Below, one piece after another: positions 11,877-22,618 of a stretch of 64,000 bases of DNA (its first letter is position 1; each line of letters begins with the position of its first letter). A program made the position numbers and the translations under genes. The stretch is from Batrachochytrium dendrobatidis JAM81. Its lineage: Eukaryota > Chytridiomycota > Chytridiomycetes > Rhizophydiales. Below the pieces are notes generated by a model. The model was not told the DNA's origin. It was given only the letters and a program-made list of their open reading frames with translations, and did not search any database. The stretch spans positions 600,567-664,566 of the forward strand of contig NW_006281102.1 in NCBI RefSeq assembly GCF_000203795.2, in the 5' to 3' direction.

Positions 11877-11910
11877 ATCAATCAATCTATTTACATTACT
11901 TACAAACAAT

Positions 11911-12313
11911 ACAACTAGCGACAGGGTTGAGAATCAAAACATGAATGAAAAAATCAGTAATCGTCATCAATGTGTATCGTGTATTTGGAAATACTTGCGC
12001 AAGTCTAACTCAACCACTTGTATGTGTGATCGAGATCTGTTACTTATACGACTTCCATCACCACGACCACAGTGACATGTTGTAGTTTGAGCATGAGGGT
12101 TTGGTGTTGCAGGTTTACATTGTGATGGCAGATTCGTGTCGCCATCTATATTAATGGTGTCAGTCTTGATCGGTTTACAGTCTTCAAAGTTATCCGACAA
12201 CATCACTGCAGTATGAATTGTGACAAATGGTGTGACATTATTGTCCAAGTTTCAGCACCAACTTCAGCACTGTGTTATTGCACCATTCATAAATGTATGT
12301 CAAATGGTTCATT
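11911..12313. repeat. Dispersed repeat R1, copy b
   Basis: Nearly identical to 1635-2035 in the same orientation. It starts about 35 bp after the stop codon of the small gene at 11601. Confidence 0.8.
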
Positions 12314-12447
12314 GAGTGAATGAGGATGACATACAGAAAAAATATATATTTCAAAATATAAACTATCCGTCCGCTATAGTATCTGTACGACAGTGTTTAA
12401 AAGTTGAAATAGATTTAAAGTACATGTATTTCAAAATTACATCAAAT

Positions 12448-14182
12448 CTAATTGGCTTTATTTATATCGTCATCCACATATTTTTTACTTGAACAAAATT
12501 TGTAATGTTGGTACAAAGCCCTTTGCTCAATAAATGTTTTTGGACACAATGGACAACACATATCCAATCCAACAGCAGGTTTAAGACTTTCCAAATGCAG
12601 CAGCATGCCCCAATCACGCCGAACAACTGCTTGTCCACATACATCACATGGCACATAATCGTAATCGCTATCGGTTGCTGCATCAGCACCGTTTACACTA
12701 GATAGTCCCAAATGCGAGTTATCAGGTGCACTTGGAAGATCCAAAGGATTGATCTTTGTATGCTTGTTAATCCCATGTTGCCATAAATCATTTTTTGTAG
12801 CAAAAGTTTTGGGACACTTGTCACAGGTGAATGAACGCACACGAATAGGTTTCCAATCCTGACCAAACAACTGCAATTCATGAACCATATGAACGTGTTG
12901 GGTGTAGGCTCGAAGCGACGTCAGTTGTTTGCAGCAATATGTGCATACAAGGTTTGATGGAACGTTTGCTTGGCGAAGTTGCTTTTTAGATCCTTTTACA
13001 GGCTGCATACAATTAGTTTTTGTCATAGTACGAGTGAGTACTGAAGCGACAGTTGAAGTAGTACTGTTATCCACGAGAGCCGTTTTGTTGTCTATTGAAT
13101 GGTTCAAATCTAAGTTGCATATGGCTGCTTCAAGTACGTTCACGTCATTATTCTGTTTTTCTGCAGTGTTGGATTGATTTAAACAAAATGAATGGCCTGA
13201 ATCGGATACTGTAGCTTGACCGTGCATAGCCAACACTTGCTGATGTGCAGCAGGAAACACTTCAGGATCAATGCCGTCATCTCCAAATTTAAAAGTGAAA
13301 TAACAACTCTTCATCTCTGTCTGCACATGTCGTCTCGTATGCTCATTCTTGAACGATCCGCCATGCTTGTTACGTTTGACAATGTATCCGGGCCAATGAG
13401 ATTCATCAAACCAGGCGATACTTTCAAGTGCAAGCTGAGATCGTTGGGCTTGACGCACTAGATCCCATCGTACTTCCTGACCTTGTACAAGAGAAACACG
13501 AGTATGCCCACCATTGTATTTATCTGTAGGCAAACCTTGTTTAGGATGACGAAGAACTTGTGCTACAGAATCAAAAAAATGGGCCTAGATCAAAACCAAA
13601 ATTAAAACTGTTACCATGTGTGTAATACAAACTATATAAAATAATGCTAAGTAATTATGAGGTCAAATGTGTAGATACAATACCATGAGAAAACGATGCA
13701 AGCGAAAGTCTTCAGTACCCAAATGAGGATGATTCCATACTAGAGGGATGGATCATATTTAGTCAGTAAAACGACACCATTTTGACCTAGTTTACAAAGT
13801 ACCTACGTATTAAATCGAATCCACCAACAACACTCGATCCAAAATGATTGCCGAGATCCCAAGCATTCACTCCATGCAAAATATCCACCAATCCTCTGTA
13901 TCGTACATCCTCCAACGCACTCAAAATATCTTTAAAATCGCCATACTTGGCCAATAGTTGTGGGCGAGTGTCGAATGAAGTGGCAAGAATATGAATATTA
14001 GATTCAGAAAAGGTTGGTGGAAGTCCTAGATAGCGTTTTGCTATAGATTGATGTACCAAGTGGGAGGGAATGGATGGATGTTGAGGATGCCACAAATGAC
14101 GAGCAAGTGCGAGTGAAAATGAAAAGTTGCCATCGCCAAGAATAAGGACTCTAAACTTGCAAGCAGTATCTAGCTGATCCAT
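12448..14182 (-). CDS. BMT5-like (DUF2431) methyltransferase with C-terminal C2H2 zinc fingers
   Basis: Three exons (13807-14182, 13684-13739, 12448-13584) give 1569 nt, 522 residues. The N-terminal third matches the BMT5-like Rossmann methyltransferase fold, with the SAM-binding loop VLILGDGNFSFSLALA, then TSFDT, HGVNAWDL, FDLI, NHPHLGTEDFRLH and FFDSV. In yeast Bmt5 makes N3-methyluridine in 25S rRNA. After GGHTRVSLVQGQ and a Ser/Asn linker come three zinc fingers: CTYCCKQ..H..H, CDKCPKTF..H..H and a terminal CPLCPKTF..H..C, plus a CDVC knuckle. This fusion is unusual compared with yeast Bmt5. The fingers could add RNA or DNA binding. Catalytic activity is inferred. Confidence 0.8.
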
Positions 14183-14250
14183 GCTGACAGTAATAATTGA
14201 TATTAATCACCAGAAACTGATAATGGATTAACCGTTTTTCAATTAGGTTG

Positions 14251-14732
14251 TATTGCCGTATTCACGTAGAGTGGAACACTAGATAAAAGTCAATCCTAGT
14301 CAGTTTCATGAATGGGTATCAGTTTACTGGACAACACTGCACTTTGAATCACTTACAGCAGGTGATAAAAGGATGAGAATGGAGAGAATAAAAAATTGCA
14401 ATTATTCCATTACGGCATATTATGTTTTTGAAAAGTGCTCAAAATTCAAACGATCGTCTTATTCTAGACAACACTTTATTCCAGAAAGCAACTCTCATTA
14501 GACATGGTTTAGCAATCATTCAGAAAATGGTCGCAGATTGAAACTGTATTACACAGTGTCCGTTCTTGAACTCTGCAGAAAATGATTCGTGTCGAGCAAC
14601 TCCAAACACTAAAGAACTGAGAATGTTTATCAAAGTCAACTTGTAGTAGAAAAGTGCAGTGGATATCTAACCATTGTTTATTATGGAGCAAGCCTGCAAA
14701 ACAGTGTTCCACTTTATGTGAATACAAGTGCA
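14251..14732. mobile_element. TIR element (MITE-like), copy C
   Basis: The left end CCGTATTCACGTAGAGTGGA and right end TTCCACTTTATGTGAATAC are inverted repeats of each other. It is about 480 bp, diverged internally and non-coding, between two minus-strand genes. The flanking TA is no longer clear at either side. Confidence 0.65.
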
Positions 14733-14831
14733 GGTTGACCTTGAAACAATAGGATCCGAAAGATGCAATATATTGGGTGCAAACACATTCCTATTGTATT
14801 TGCAACAATAGGAAACCACCCAACTCTTCAT

Positions 14832-15386
14832 CTATGACGATGGGTTGGTAGTAGGGCCACGAGTAATCAGCAGGGGCACAGTCAGGGTATTTGCAAGATG
14901 GGCAGAAACCGATCCTAGAAGGAGTCGTTTAAAGGTGCTGAGTCCTCGGGAGCCAATCACAACCAAGTCAGCTTTAAGTTCCCGGATCTTAAAGTCCAAC
15001 TCCTCACGAGCATCCCCTCGGAGTGCAATGGCTCGAACACTGAAACCTGCAAGGGTAATCGTATTGGCGGCATTAACGAGCAGTCGATGCGAAGCCGATT
15101 TATTGGAAGCTTCTTCTTGATCTGAAGACAAGCTATAGTCAACAAGAGGAGTGCTCACCATGGAGACTAGAGGATAAGGTCTAACGTTCAGCAAGACAAC
15201 CTGGTCTGTCTCCTTACGAAGGACATTTTCGAGTGCCCAGGAGATAGCATGGTCGCTGAATTGAGATCCATCAATAGCAATACAAACCACTCTCTTTTTA
15301 GCGGATAAAAGGTCTGGGCTAGGATGCTCATGGACCACTTCGTGGACCATGTTTGGGGTGTTGACTTTGGTTGGGGTGTCCGTCAT
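14832..15386 (-). CDS. Universal stress protein (UspA family), intronless paralogue
   Basis: 184 residues from the ATG at 15386; the frame upstream of it begins only with a TTG. The core is a UspA alpha/beta fold: CIAIDGSQFSDHAISWALENV, then VVLLNVRP, AIALRGDAREEL, and the nucleotide-binding signature VVIGSRGLSTFKRLLLGSVS followed by PLLITRG. GxRG...GS is the ATP-binding version of the motif. It is clearly paralogous to the two USP copies at 31536 and 49340. Those have an intron at the equivalent of PLVDYS, where this gene has none. Role: small nucleotide-binding stress protein, partner unknown. Confidence 0.88.
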   Translation of the reverse strand: MTDTPTKVNTPNMVHEVVHEHPSPDLLSAKKRVVCIAIDGSQFSDHAISWALENVLRKETDQVVLLNVRPYPLVSMVSTPLVDYSLSSDQEEASNKSASHRLLVNAANTITLAGFSVRAIALRGDAREELDFKIRELKADLVVIGSRGLSTFKRLLLGSVSAHLANTLTVPLLITRGPTTNPSS

Positions 15387-16850
15387 TGGCAAGTACTCTA
15401 ATCAGTTGGAAAAGTCGAGCCAACTCATCCAGATGCTGAGTAGCTTGGCTAGCATCACGAGATCTGCTCAGCTGTATTTGAGATACATCGTCGCACGAGA
15501 CTGTTTTATCAGTGGTCTGGATGATTGACTTACAAACAGGTTCTTTGCGACCAAAGAAATCGCAGTTTATTACAGGCGATAACTTGTCGAATTCATTCCA
15601 TGTTGCGTACACTTGTGCACTACACGTAATGACTACATAACCTATGTAACCATCGACTTTAGATCTGCAACAGTCAGGAATGCAACACCATCTTGCAATA
15701 GTCAGATCTGTTTGACTGCTGTCATGACTCTAAAATGCTTTGGATAGTCCAAGATTGGATTGGTATCAACCATTTCAATTATACAACTTGTTTGAAATCA
15801 AGCAATTGGTGCATTACCAGTCTAATGCTTTGTGGAGATTGCTTATAATTTGAAAGACATGCTTGCTCAACAATACCCTTTTCATTTGCTGTATTATTTC
15901 ATTGCCCATAATTAATATTGCACATTTTATCCGATCTACAAATTAATTATAGTGGTGGCCAATCACCACACCTGCTTACTATTCTAAACTAAATACAATT
16001 ATTTTGACATTGAAATAAACAAAGCATTCTGGCAATCATTTCATAATTGAATCCACTGTTGCATTATACTGCTAGATTAGCATGTGTTATATTTGAGGCT
16101 TTAACCATCCATGATTACAAATGGTATGGTAACATGTCCAAATTTGGTCTAGAAGCATACACGCCATCAATTCAAGTGGCCCAAATCACTAATCATATAT
16201 CCACTTTTTGAATGCTCAGTTGCTTTATATTCCAAATCCTGCTTGAATATATACAAGGTATGCATGCATTCAATACAGATCTGGCAAAATGATAAATATA
16301 AAATGCGCATCTCATGTGTATGCTAAGCACTTGAAGTCGGTGCTACAGGACATATTGCCAAGAACTGCATAGTAGTTTGGCTTTATCAATTTAAACTCGA
16401 CACTGGACTCGCAATACACGCGAGTTGCACATGGCAAAGTATAATCTGTCTATACATATATTGCGTTGATTCCTTAAAGCCTAGTTAATTTAAATTGGAA
16501 ACGGGTATCGGTGCTACATCAAAATACAATTGCGACAAGGTTCCTTGAAATTCGCTATCCGTACAATTGGCCCAGCTAAAAGCAATACAGCAATATACCC
16601 GTTTTAAGTGCATGATTTGGATGCATATGGTCCGCGAGCACATGCATTCACATATGACACTCATGTGTTTTTCTTGACCAGCATATGTATATTCAATCAG
16701 ATTACCAAACCGTTGCATATATGCTTTTGAATTCAAGGTATAAAACGGCGTGAAATGGTATGCAATCAATTCCATCAATCTCTACCATTGTAACCTTTTG
16801 ATACTATACTTGCTACATTTATACTATAGATATTGAAATCACTGTCTAAA
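15387..16850. other. 1.46-kb gene-free stretch upstream of the M36 peptidase
   Basis: AT-rich DNA between the divergent USP and metallopeptidase genes. A TATAAA-like box occurs near 16739. I found no supported gene; ORFs at 15328-15612 and 16485-16778 lack any family signal. The unusually long spacer may hold regulatory sequence for the peptidase. Confidence 0.45.
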
Positions 16851-19045
16851 ATGTTCATTTCTACTGTTTCTCTCGTTCTTGCTCTTGCCACCTCTGCAAT
16901 TTTTGCTGCTCCAACCACCCTGTCTACAAAAGATGCCTCTAGCGATCTTCCATTCTACTTTCCCAAGCCTACTTATCAAAGTATTCCTTATGATCACTCA
17001 TCCAACCTCGCGGCTCCATCCAATGCTGATTCAGTCAAGATTGGCACTGCGTATATCCGTGACAAACTCAATCTCTCTCCTGACGAGTTCAAAATTTCCA
17101 GCAGCTTTACGGACAGTGCTGGTGTAACTCACGTGTACGGTTCTCATCTAGTTAACGGCGCATCTGTAGCCAATCACCAAGCTGCTGTCCATATCAAAGG
17201 CGGTCAAATTACGTCGTACTCTGCTTCGTTTGGTACTAAAAGCCATCTTACCAAAAGTGAGCTCTCAATTGCAGAACCCAAAGCCAAACTGACTTTTGAA
17301 CAGGCTTCTGGTCTTGTATCCAAGGCCAAGGGTCTTCCAGTTTACTCTGAGTTTAAGCATGACCTCGAGTATGTTCAACAGGCTGATGGCACGCTTGTGT
17401 ATGCTTACAAATTCCAGCTTCGCGACAAAAGTGTTAATTTCTGGTTCCAAGTTTGGGCCGATGCCAACACTGGTACGGTATTTCGTGTTCAGATATTGAT
17501 TTTTGTGGAATCAGCACTAATTTGAATGTAAATGGATTGATATTAGGCAAACTGATCCAGGCTGTTGATTTTGCTCATCGTGCAACATACAAGGCCATCA
17601 AACTTCCTGGTCTCACTCCTGATGATGGATTTTCAGACGTCAAAGATCCAGAATACAAAGCATCGTCGCCTAATGGATGGACTGATGGAACTACCACTGA
17701 GGGTAACAATGTCAGTGCTCTTGATTTAAGAAAAGAACCAGCGGTTCCAGGAACTGGTGTTAATGGTGTATTCGACTCCAAGTTTAACCCCACTGCTGAT
17801 ATCACCGATCCGGACAACATGCAAGCAACAGCTGTCAATCTGTTTTACATTACTAACATAATGCACGACATCACGTACCAGTATGGTTTCAACGAGGCTG
17901 CTGGCAATTTCCAAAAGGACAACTTTGGCAAAGGTGGTGAGGGTAACGATCCTGTTATTATCAGTGTCTTGGATACTTCAGATGAAGAAAATGCCGATTT
18001 CTTTTCTCCAGCTGATGGTCAGCCGGGTCAAATGAGAATGTTCCGATTTGCTCATTTCAAGCCTAATCGCAATCCTGGTCTGGATAACCAAGTCGCTATG
18101 CACGAATATGGACATGGTGTCTCAGGTCGGTTGACTGGTGGACCTGCAGTAGTTGGGTGCTTGCGCGGAGCTGAAGCCGGTGGTATGGGCGAAGGTTGGT
18201 CTGACCTATTTGCCATGATCGTGTCTGCCAAGGAATCACAAAAATCCGACACTCCAATTGCCATTGGTACATATATTCAGGGTGGACCCGAAGGTATTCG
18301 CTCCCATCCTTACACGACTGACATGAAAGTCAATCCCTTGACCTATTCCACTCTTAAGAAGCGTCTAGAAGTTCACGATGCTGGTGAAGTGTGGGCCTCT
18401 ATGCTTTGGGAAGTCTACTGGAACTTGGTCACCAAGAACGGATTCTCTACCGATATTTACGATGCCAAGAGCAATTCTGGTAACACTATTACTATGCAGA
18501 ATATGATTGGCGGATTTATGCTCCAACCATGCCATCCCACTCTCATTAGTGCTCGTGATGCTTTCATTGAGTCTGATGCTAATCGCTACAAAGGTGCCAA
18601 CAAGTGCGAGATCTGGAAAGGATTCGCCAAACGCGGTCTGGGAGTCAAGGCTGCCGACTTCAATGACGATTTCTCTGTTCCTGCTGACTGTGATACCGGC
18701 GCTTCACCTCCACCTTCTAGCAGAGGTCCTCCTGCCACCACTGAAGGAGCTACCACCACTGAAGGAGCTACCACCACTGAAGGAGCTACCACCACTGAAG
18801 GAGCTACTACAACTGAAGGAGCTACTACCACTGGAAGGGCTACTACCACTGGAAGGGCTACCACCACTGAAGGAGCTACTACAACTGAAGGAGCTACCAC
18901 CACCGAAAGAGCTACCATTACTACAAAGAGGCCCACCACCACTGGAAGAGCTACCACCACTGCTCGTGGTCCTAAGCCTACTTCTGGATGCACTCGCATG
19001 GACATTTGCTGCATCTACATTGGAAAAAGTTGCGATCAAAACTAG
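16851..19045 (+). CDS. Secreted M36 metallopeptidase (fungalysin) with Thr-rich tail
   Basis: Exons 16851-17472 and 17547-19045 join in frame (2121 nt, 706 residues). The order is: a signal peptide (MFISTVSLVLALATSAIFAAP), an FTP/propeptide region, then the catalytic domain. The zinc site is HEYGH (H393, E394, H397) with the third ligand in GMGEGWSD (E423). Fungalysins are secreted as zymogens and degrade extracellular protein; in chytrids the family is expanded and linked to host or substrate breakdown. After the catalytic domain comes a mucin-like run of about 80 residues built from TTEGAT/TTGRAT units, then a short Cys-rich end (CTRMDICCIY). The tail is likely O-glycosylated (inference). 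The start is the ATG at 16851, not the upstream TTG. Confidence 0.94.
18722..18965 (+). repeat. 15-bp coding minisatellite in the M36 gene
   Basis: Tandem 15-bp units of the pattern GGAGCTACCACCACT encode TTEGA/TTGRA pentapeptides, about 14-16 units with some drift. The array keeps the frame and probably varies in length between strains. Confidence 0.85.
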
Positions 19046-19782
19046 ATGTTCAAGTCTAGTAATTGTTTCTACAATTTATTGAATGAAAGTATATTGTAAC
19101 AGTGTAAAAAGTTTATATTGGTAATGGCTATTTGGTGTGTATGGCTTTGTGACAAGTAATGCCATTAGTTTAAACTCGAATGAACACGGCACACTTGCAT
19201 GGAGTTATCTATGCTTTGATATTCGAGTTTATTCAGCAAATAAATCCATTCAATATCAAGTAAAGGCTTGAATAAAATACATTCAGATCCATCAGCCCAG
19301 AATATGCTGTTTTTACAAGACATTGACTAGTAATACAATATGTCCACCATTGGGTAGAGTTGTACCAATCAAAACAAGTATAGGCTGCATTATCACAATT
19401 ACTGATGATCGATCTCAGAATTCTGTTTAAACATATCAATCAATGGCAATGACTGTTGAAAAGGCTAGCATGGATGACAAGTGCAAAGCAACTGATTGAG
19501 TCGAGAGTATCAATTACACAATCTACCTGCACAATATCCAACTATTATCGACATGATTGGAGTATTGAACATCAAGTTTGATATGCGGTGTCATGGAATC
19601 ATCTGGTTGTCCATATGATTGCCAATCACCAAATGTGTAGTTGTCAATGTTCAGATCCAATATAAAACAGATGACCATTGGTGATGAGAATGTCATGTAG
19701 TATTGATTTACAAGTGCTGACACCAAACCACAACAAAATTAACATAAGGAATCTATTGACAATGAAAATTTCATTAACAAGA
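19046..19782. other. Intergenic, nothing recognised
   Basis: 737 bp between the M36 gene and tRNA-Asp. Minus-strand ORFs of 60-70 codons occur, but none shows domain or splice support. Confidence 0.45.
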
Positions 19783-19854
19783 TCTTTAGTAGTATAGTGG
19801 CTAGTATCTCCGCCTGTCACGCGGAAGACCGGGGTTCGATTCCCCGCTGAAGAG
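19783..19854 (+). tRNA. tRNA-Asp (GUC)
   Basis: A 72-nt cloverleaf. The acceptor arms TCTTTAG and CTGAAGA pair (one G-U), the D arm contains AGTATAGTGGCTAGTAT, the anticodon stem-loop is CCGCCTGTCACGCGG with anticodon GTC, and the T arm is CCGGGGTTCGATTCCCCG. No intron. A T-run (pol III terminator) follows at about 19856-19861. Confidence 0.95.
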
Positions 19855-19919
19855 CTTTTTTTGTCATCTGATTGTGGAGAGAATTATTTTTGCAAAAAGA
19901 ATTATTCGAGTTTTACTTT

Positions 19920-22124
19920 ATGGACAGTCAAGGACTCCCGTTACTCAGTCTTGGACTATGTCCAGCAGGTGCTGTAGCCTCTGCGCTTTTACCTGCAAAC
20001 AGATGCATTCGAGCTGTTTTTAAACCTTTGGGTTCTGAACTGCTTGCATTCGCTGCTGCTCGACTTATTCCAGAAACTTTATCACTGGATAAACAGTCTA
20101 TAGCCAGATTCCCTCAAGACCAACTCATTACTAAAGCATGCTGGCTGTCTATCCCTGAATCCAGGCTTTCCTTTTATCAAGTCACTCTTGGTATTTTTGT
20201 ATCTACTTTGGCCTCTACTATTGATTCATCGGACCACTCTGCCAATATCCATTCAAGAACTGGACGTCTAAACAGACTTTCTCAGTCCACTACTAAAACT
20301 CACATGATCTCTAAAGCCTCTACAGAATATAGAATTGCCATTTACAATCATGTCCGATCTCTCGAAAATCACGCCCAGCAGCTTGCTTGTAGATCCGACA
20401 ATGATTCAAAAGACACCTTAGATGAGATCCAGCAGGAAACTTCGATTTTTTCTGCCATACACTCAGTCTGGCATTTGGCCCATATTCTTTTTTTTGATGA
20501 TCAGCAACTCACTCTCCAGCAGTCTTCCAAATCTGTTCTTGCGGATCTTATTAACTGGCTTTCTCTTAATCATTCATCTGACATTCAAAGCCAGTTTGAA
20601 GATATGATCAGCATGGTTACTCCTGCTGACCATCCTCAGTTTTGGCCTTATATATTCAAGTGTCTTTTGCGAGGCCACTTTGTTGCTGCTTCTACCATGC
20701 TAGGCATGCTTTTTGAATACAAAACCGCTCAGCCATTACCTGCCCATGCTACTGTTTCCGATGCCATGGCTGCTTTTAATCCTGTTACTGCACTTACGAT
20801 TCTAACCCAGTGCATGCCTACTCCATCTTCCACATCTGGATCTCAACTTTTGTTTCAGCAAAAATGGTCAGAATGGAAAGACTGTGTCGCGTTCATATAT
20901 TCTGATGGAAAACTTGCGTCTTCTTTATCTATCCGTGATACAGACACGGATCATTTCATAACCGTTTTTGGTATTCTTGCTGGCGACGAGGAAGTGTTGT
21001 TCAATGTGTCGCATACCTGGCAGGAAGCATTAGTTGCTCTTGGCATGTTTGTGTATCCTCTGTTTCAGCCATCCAATGTCAAAATCATGGTCGATAGTGT
21101 CACGGATCGGTTTTCTGTCGATAAAAGTTTGGATCAGGTTCAACTTGCTCTTTTTGAAACGGATATTTCCAAGGCATTGCGTTATGCTGCTGAACTGGAT
21201 TGGTGGCTGGTTACACATTTGATTGATCTGTTTGATAAAGCAGGGCTGTTGCAAGAGTTTACCATGGCTGGACTACACAAGGGTGGTATGGGATCCGGTG
21301 TGACGTCTCACGATGATAATGAAGCAGGGTGCACTCTTTCCGAGTGGTATCGGCTAGCATATGCAGATTATCTTTTGTCCAGTCCAGCTTTATGGCGTGT
21401 ATCCATTGAATACTATGTCCACTGTCCAAGATATGGCTTTGAAATGCTTGCTCAGCTAATACCTAGACTTCCTCTTGATTCAGACTTAAAGACTCGCAAA
21501 CTGCTAGCATTCTGTAATACTCATGGATTGCAAGATACCAAGCGTCAACTCCATTCAATTCTTGCTCGCAAGGCACTATCTGGAAAGCGTATTGGAGAGG
21601 CCATTTCTCATTATATCGAAGCTGGTCAGGATCGTACTGCTACTGCAATATGCAATCGGCTTCTAGTCCAGTTTTTTGATCAACCGGGAAATTCCAACTC
21701 ATTTTGCTCAGTGATGGATACTCTCAACCCAGCTCTTTTCCATCGCAACGAGCGACTTGCATTTCTATCCAAATACCGCGAATTTCATCATCTTTACACT
21801 GAAAAAGAGTTTCATTCGGCAGGAAAGCTTTTAGTTATGCTTCTTACAAGCAACTCTGCACCCAAATCTGTTTGGCGTCATTTACTGTTGGATGCACTAC
21901 CATTGTTGGAGGGTGAAGCTGTGGTGTTTTCCACGCAGGATACGTTTGAACTCATGCGATGTTTGGAGGAGGTGGTTGTGCGGGATCGACGTGATCCCCT
22001 TCAAACTGTCTCACAAGTGAATGTGTCTGTACGTGCAGGCGAGAATTTTAAGAGTGATGCTACAAATAATGTCCTTTGTCTTGCACTTTCTCGTAATCTT
22101 GCTCGGTCCATGCTAACTAACTAA
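19920..22124 (+). CDS. NUP85: Nucleoporin NUP85
   Basis: An intronless 734-residue protein from the ATG at 19920 (the frame extends upstream only to a TTG). The protein is almost wholly alpha-helical. It matches the Nup85/Nup75 pattern: LDWWLVTHLIDLFDKAGLL, then a YRLAYADYLLSSPALWRVSIEYY block, HCPRYGFEML and IPRLPLDSDLKTRKLL, and the late helical repeats ILARKALSGKRIGEAISHYI. NUP85 is part of the Y-shaped (Nup84/Nup107-160) scaffold of the nuclear pore. The tRNA-Asp gene ends 65 bp upstream, so the promoter must be very short or overlap the tRNA. Confidence 0.88.
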   Translation: MDSQGLPLLSLGLCPAGAVASALLPANRCIRAVFKPLGSELLAFAAARLIPETLSLDKQSIARFPQDQLITKACWLSIPESRLSFYQVTLGIFVSTLASTIDSSDHSANIHSRTGRLNRLSQSTTKTHMISKASTEYRIAIYNHVRSLENHAQQLACRSDNDSKDTLDEIQQETSIFSAIHSVWHLAHILFFDDQQLTLQQSSKSVLADLINWLSLNHSSDIQSQFEDMISMVTPADHPQFWPYIFKCLLRGHFVAASTMLGMLFEYKTAQPLPAHATVSDAMAAFNPVTALTILTQCMPTPSSTSGSQLLFQQKWSEWKDCVAFIYSDGKLASSLSIRDTDTDHFITVFGILAGDEEVLFNVSHTWQEALVALGMFVYPLFQPSNVKIMVDSVTDRFSVDKSLDQVQLALFETDISKALRYAAELDWWLVTHLIDLFDKAGLLQEFTMAGLHKGGMGSGVTSHDDNEAGCTLSEWYRLAYADYLLSSPALWRVSIEYYVHCPRYGFEMLAQLIPRLPLDSDLKTRKLLAFCNTHGLQDTKRQLHSILARKALSGKRIGEAISHYIEAGQDRTATAICNRLLVQFFDQPGNSNSFCSVMDTLNPALFHRNERLAFLSKYREFHHLYTEKEFHSAGKLLVMLLTSNSAPKSVWRHLLLDALPLLEGEAVVFSTQDTFELMRCLEEVVVRDRRDPLQTVSQVNVSVRAGENFKSDATNNVLCLALSRNLARSMLTN

Positions 22125-22464
22125 AGTGGAAATACATGATTCAAGATTTACTCCAAATATCTACTTTTTATCAATGTATATTGTTTTTGTAAAACCAATA
22201 CATGATGAGTTTAGTTTTAAAACAGTAGTGGAACGAGAGTATACTATTGAAGATATACAAAATATGTGCGAATCATTTATATCGCTACTTTACAATAAGT
22301 AAACATTACACTGATATCTTATTCACATCGAGGTTTAATATTCAGATTAAAACCAATGGTATTTAAGCTAAATGTGATTTGAATGGATTATCAAACAATT
22401 ATATACAAAATAATCATTGAATTGGAAATTATATGACAAAAAATGAAGCATCTGAAAAATATTG
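22125..22464. other. Intergenic, nothing recognised
   Basis: AT-rich spacer between NUP85 and tRNA-Leu. No feature was identified. Confidence 0.4.
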
Positions 22465-22546
22465 GGACGGATGGCCGAGCGGTCTAAGGCGCTACGTTCA
22501 GGTCGTAGTCTTGAAAAAGGCGTGGGTTCGAATCCCACTTCGTTCA
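22465..22546 (+). tRNA. tRNA-Leu (CAG)
   Basis: An 82-nt class II tRNA. Acceptor GGACGGA pairs with TTCGTTC (with G-U pairs), the D arm holds GGCCGAGCGGTCTAAGGC, the anticodon stem is CTACG/CGTAG around TTCAGGT (anticodon CAG). A long variable arm and T arm GTGGGTTCGAATCCCAC follow. No intron and no encoded CCA. Confidence 0.94.
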
Positions 22547-22618
22547 CTATTTTGCTCATGTGCACAATCTTGTCTGTAAAATGTTGAATTTTCTTTTTAA
22601 ATTTTTTACATATTATCC

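Noticed and set aside
15328..15612. ORF upstream of the intronless USP
   Set aside because: It lacks any family signal and overlaps the USP N-terminus in another frame; its apparent start is not supported.
18722..18965. Regular short repeats that could suggest a CRISPR array
   Set aside because: The units are contiguous without spacers, keep a reading frame and lie in a eukaryotic gene.
18507..19082. Long ORFs in other frames over the M36 tail (Leu/Pro-rich on plus, Val- or Ser/Gly-rich on minus)
   Set aside because: They are shadows of the 15-bp coding repeat, which stays open in several frames.
22368..22565. Minus-strand ORF containing VGFEPTPFSRLRPERSAL
   Set aside because: This is the well-known false peptide produced by translating a tRNA gene antisense; it overlaps tRNA-Leu.
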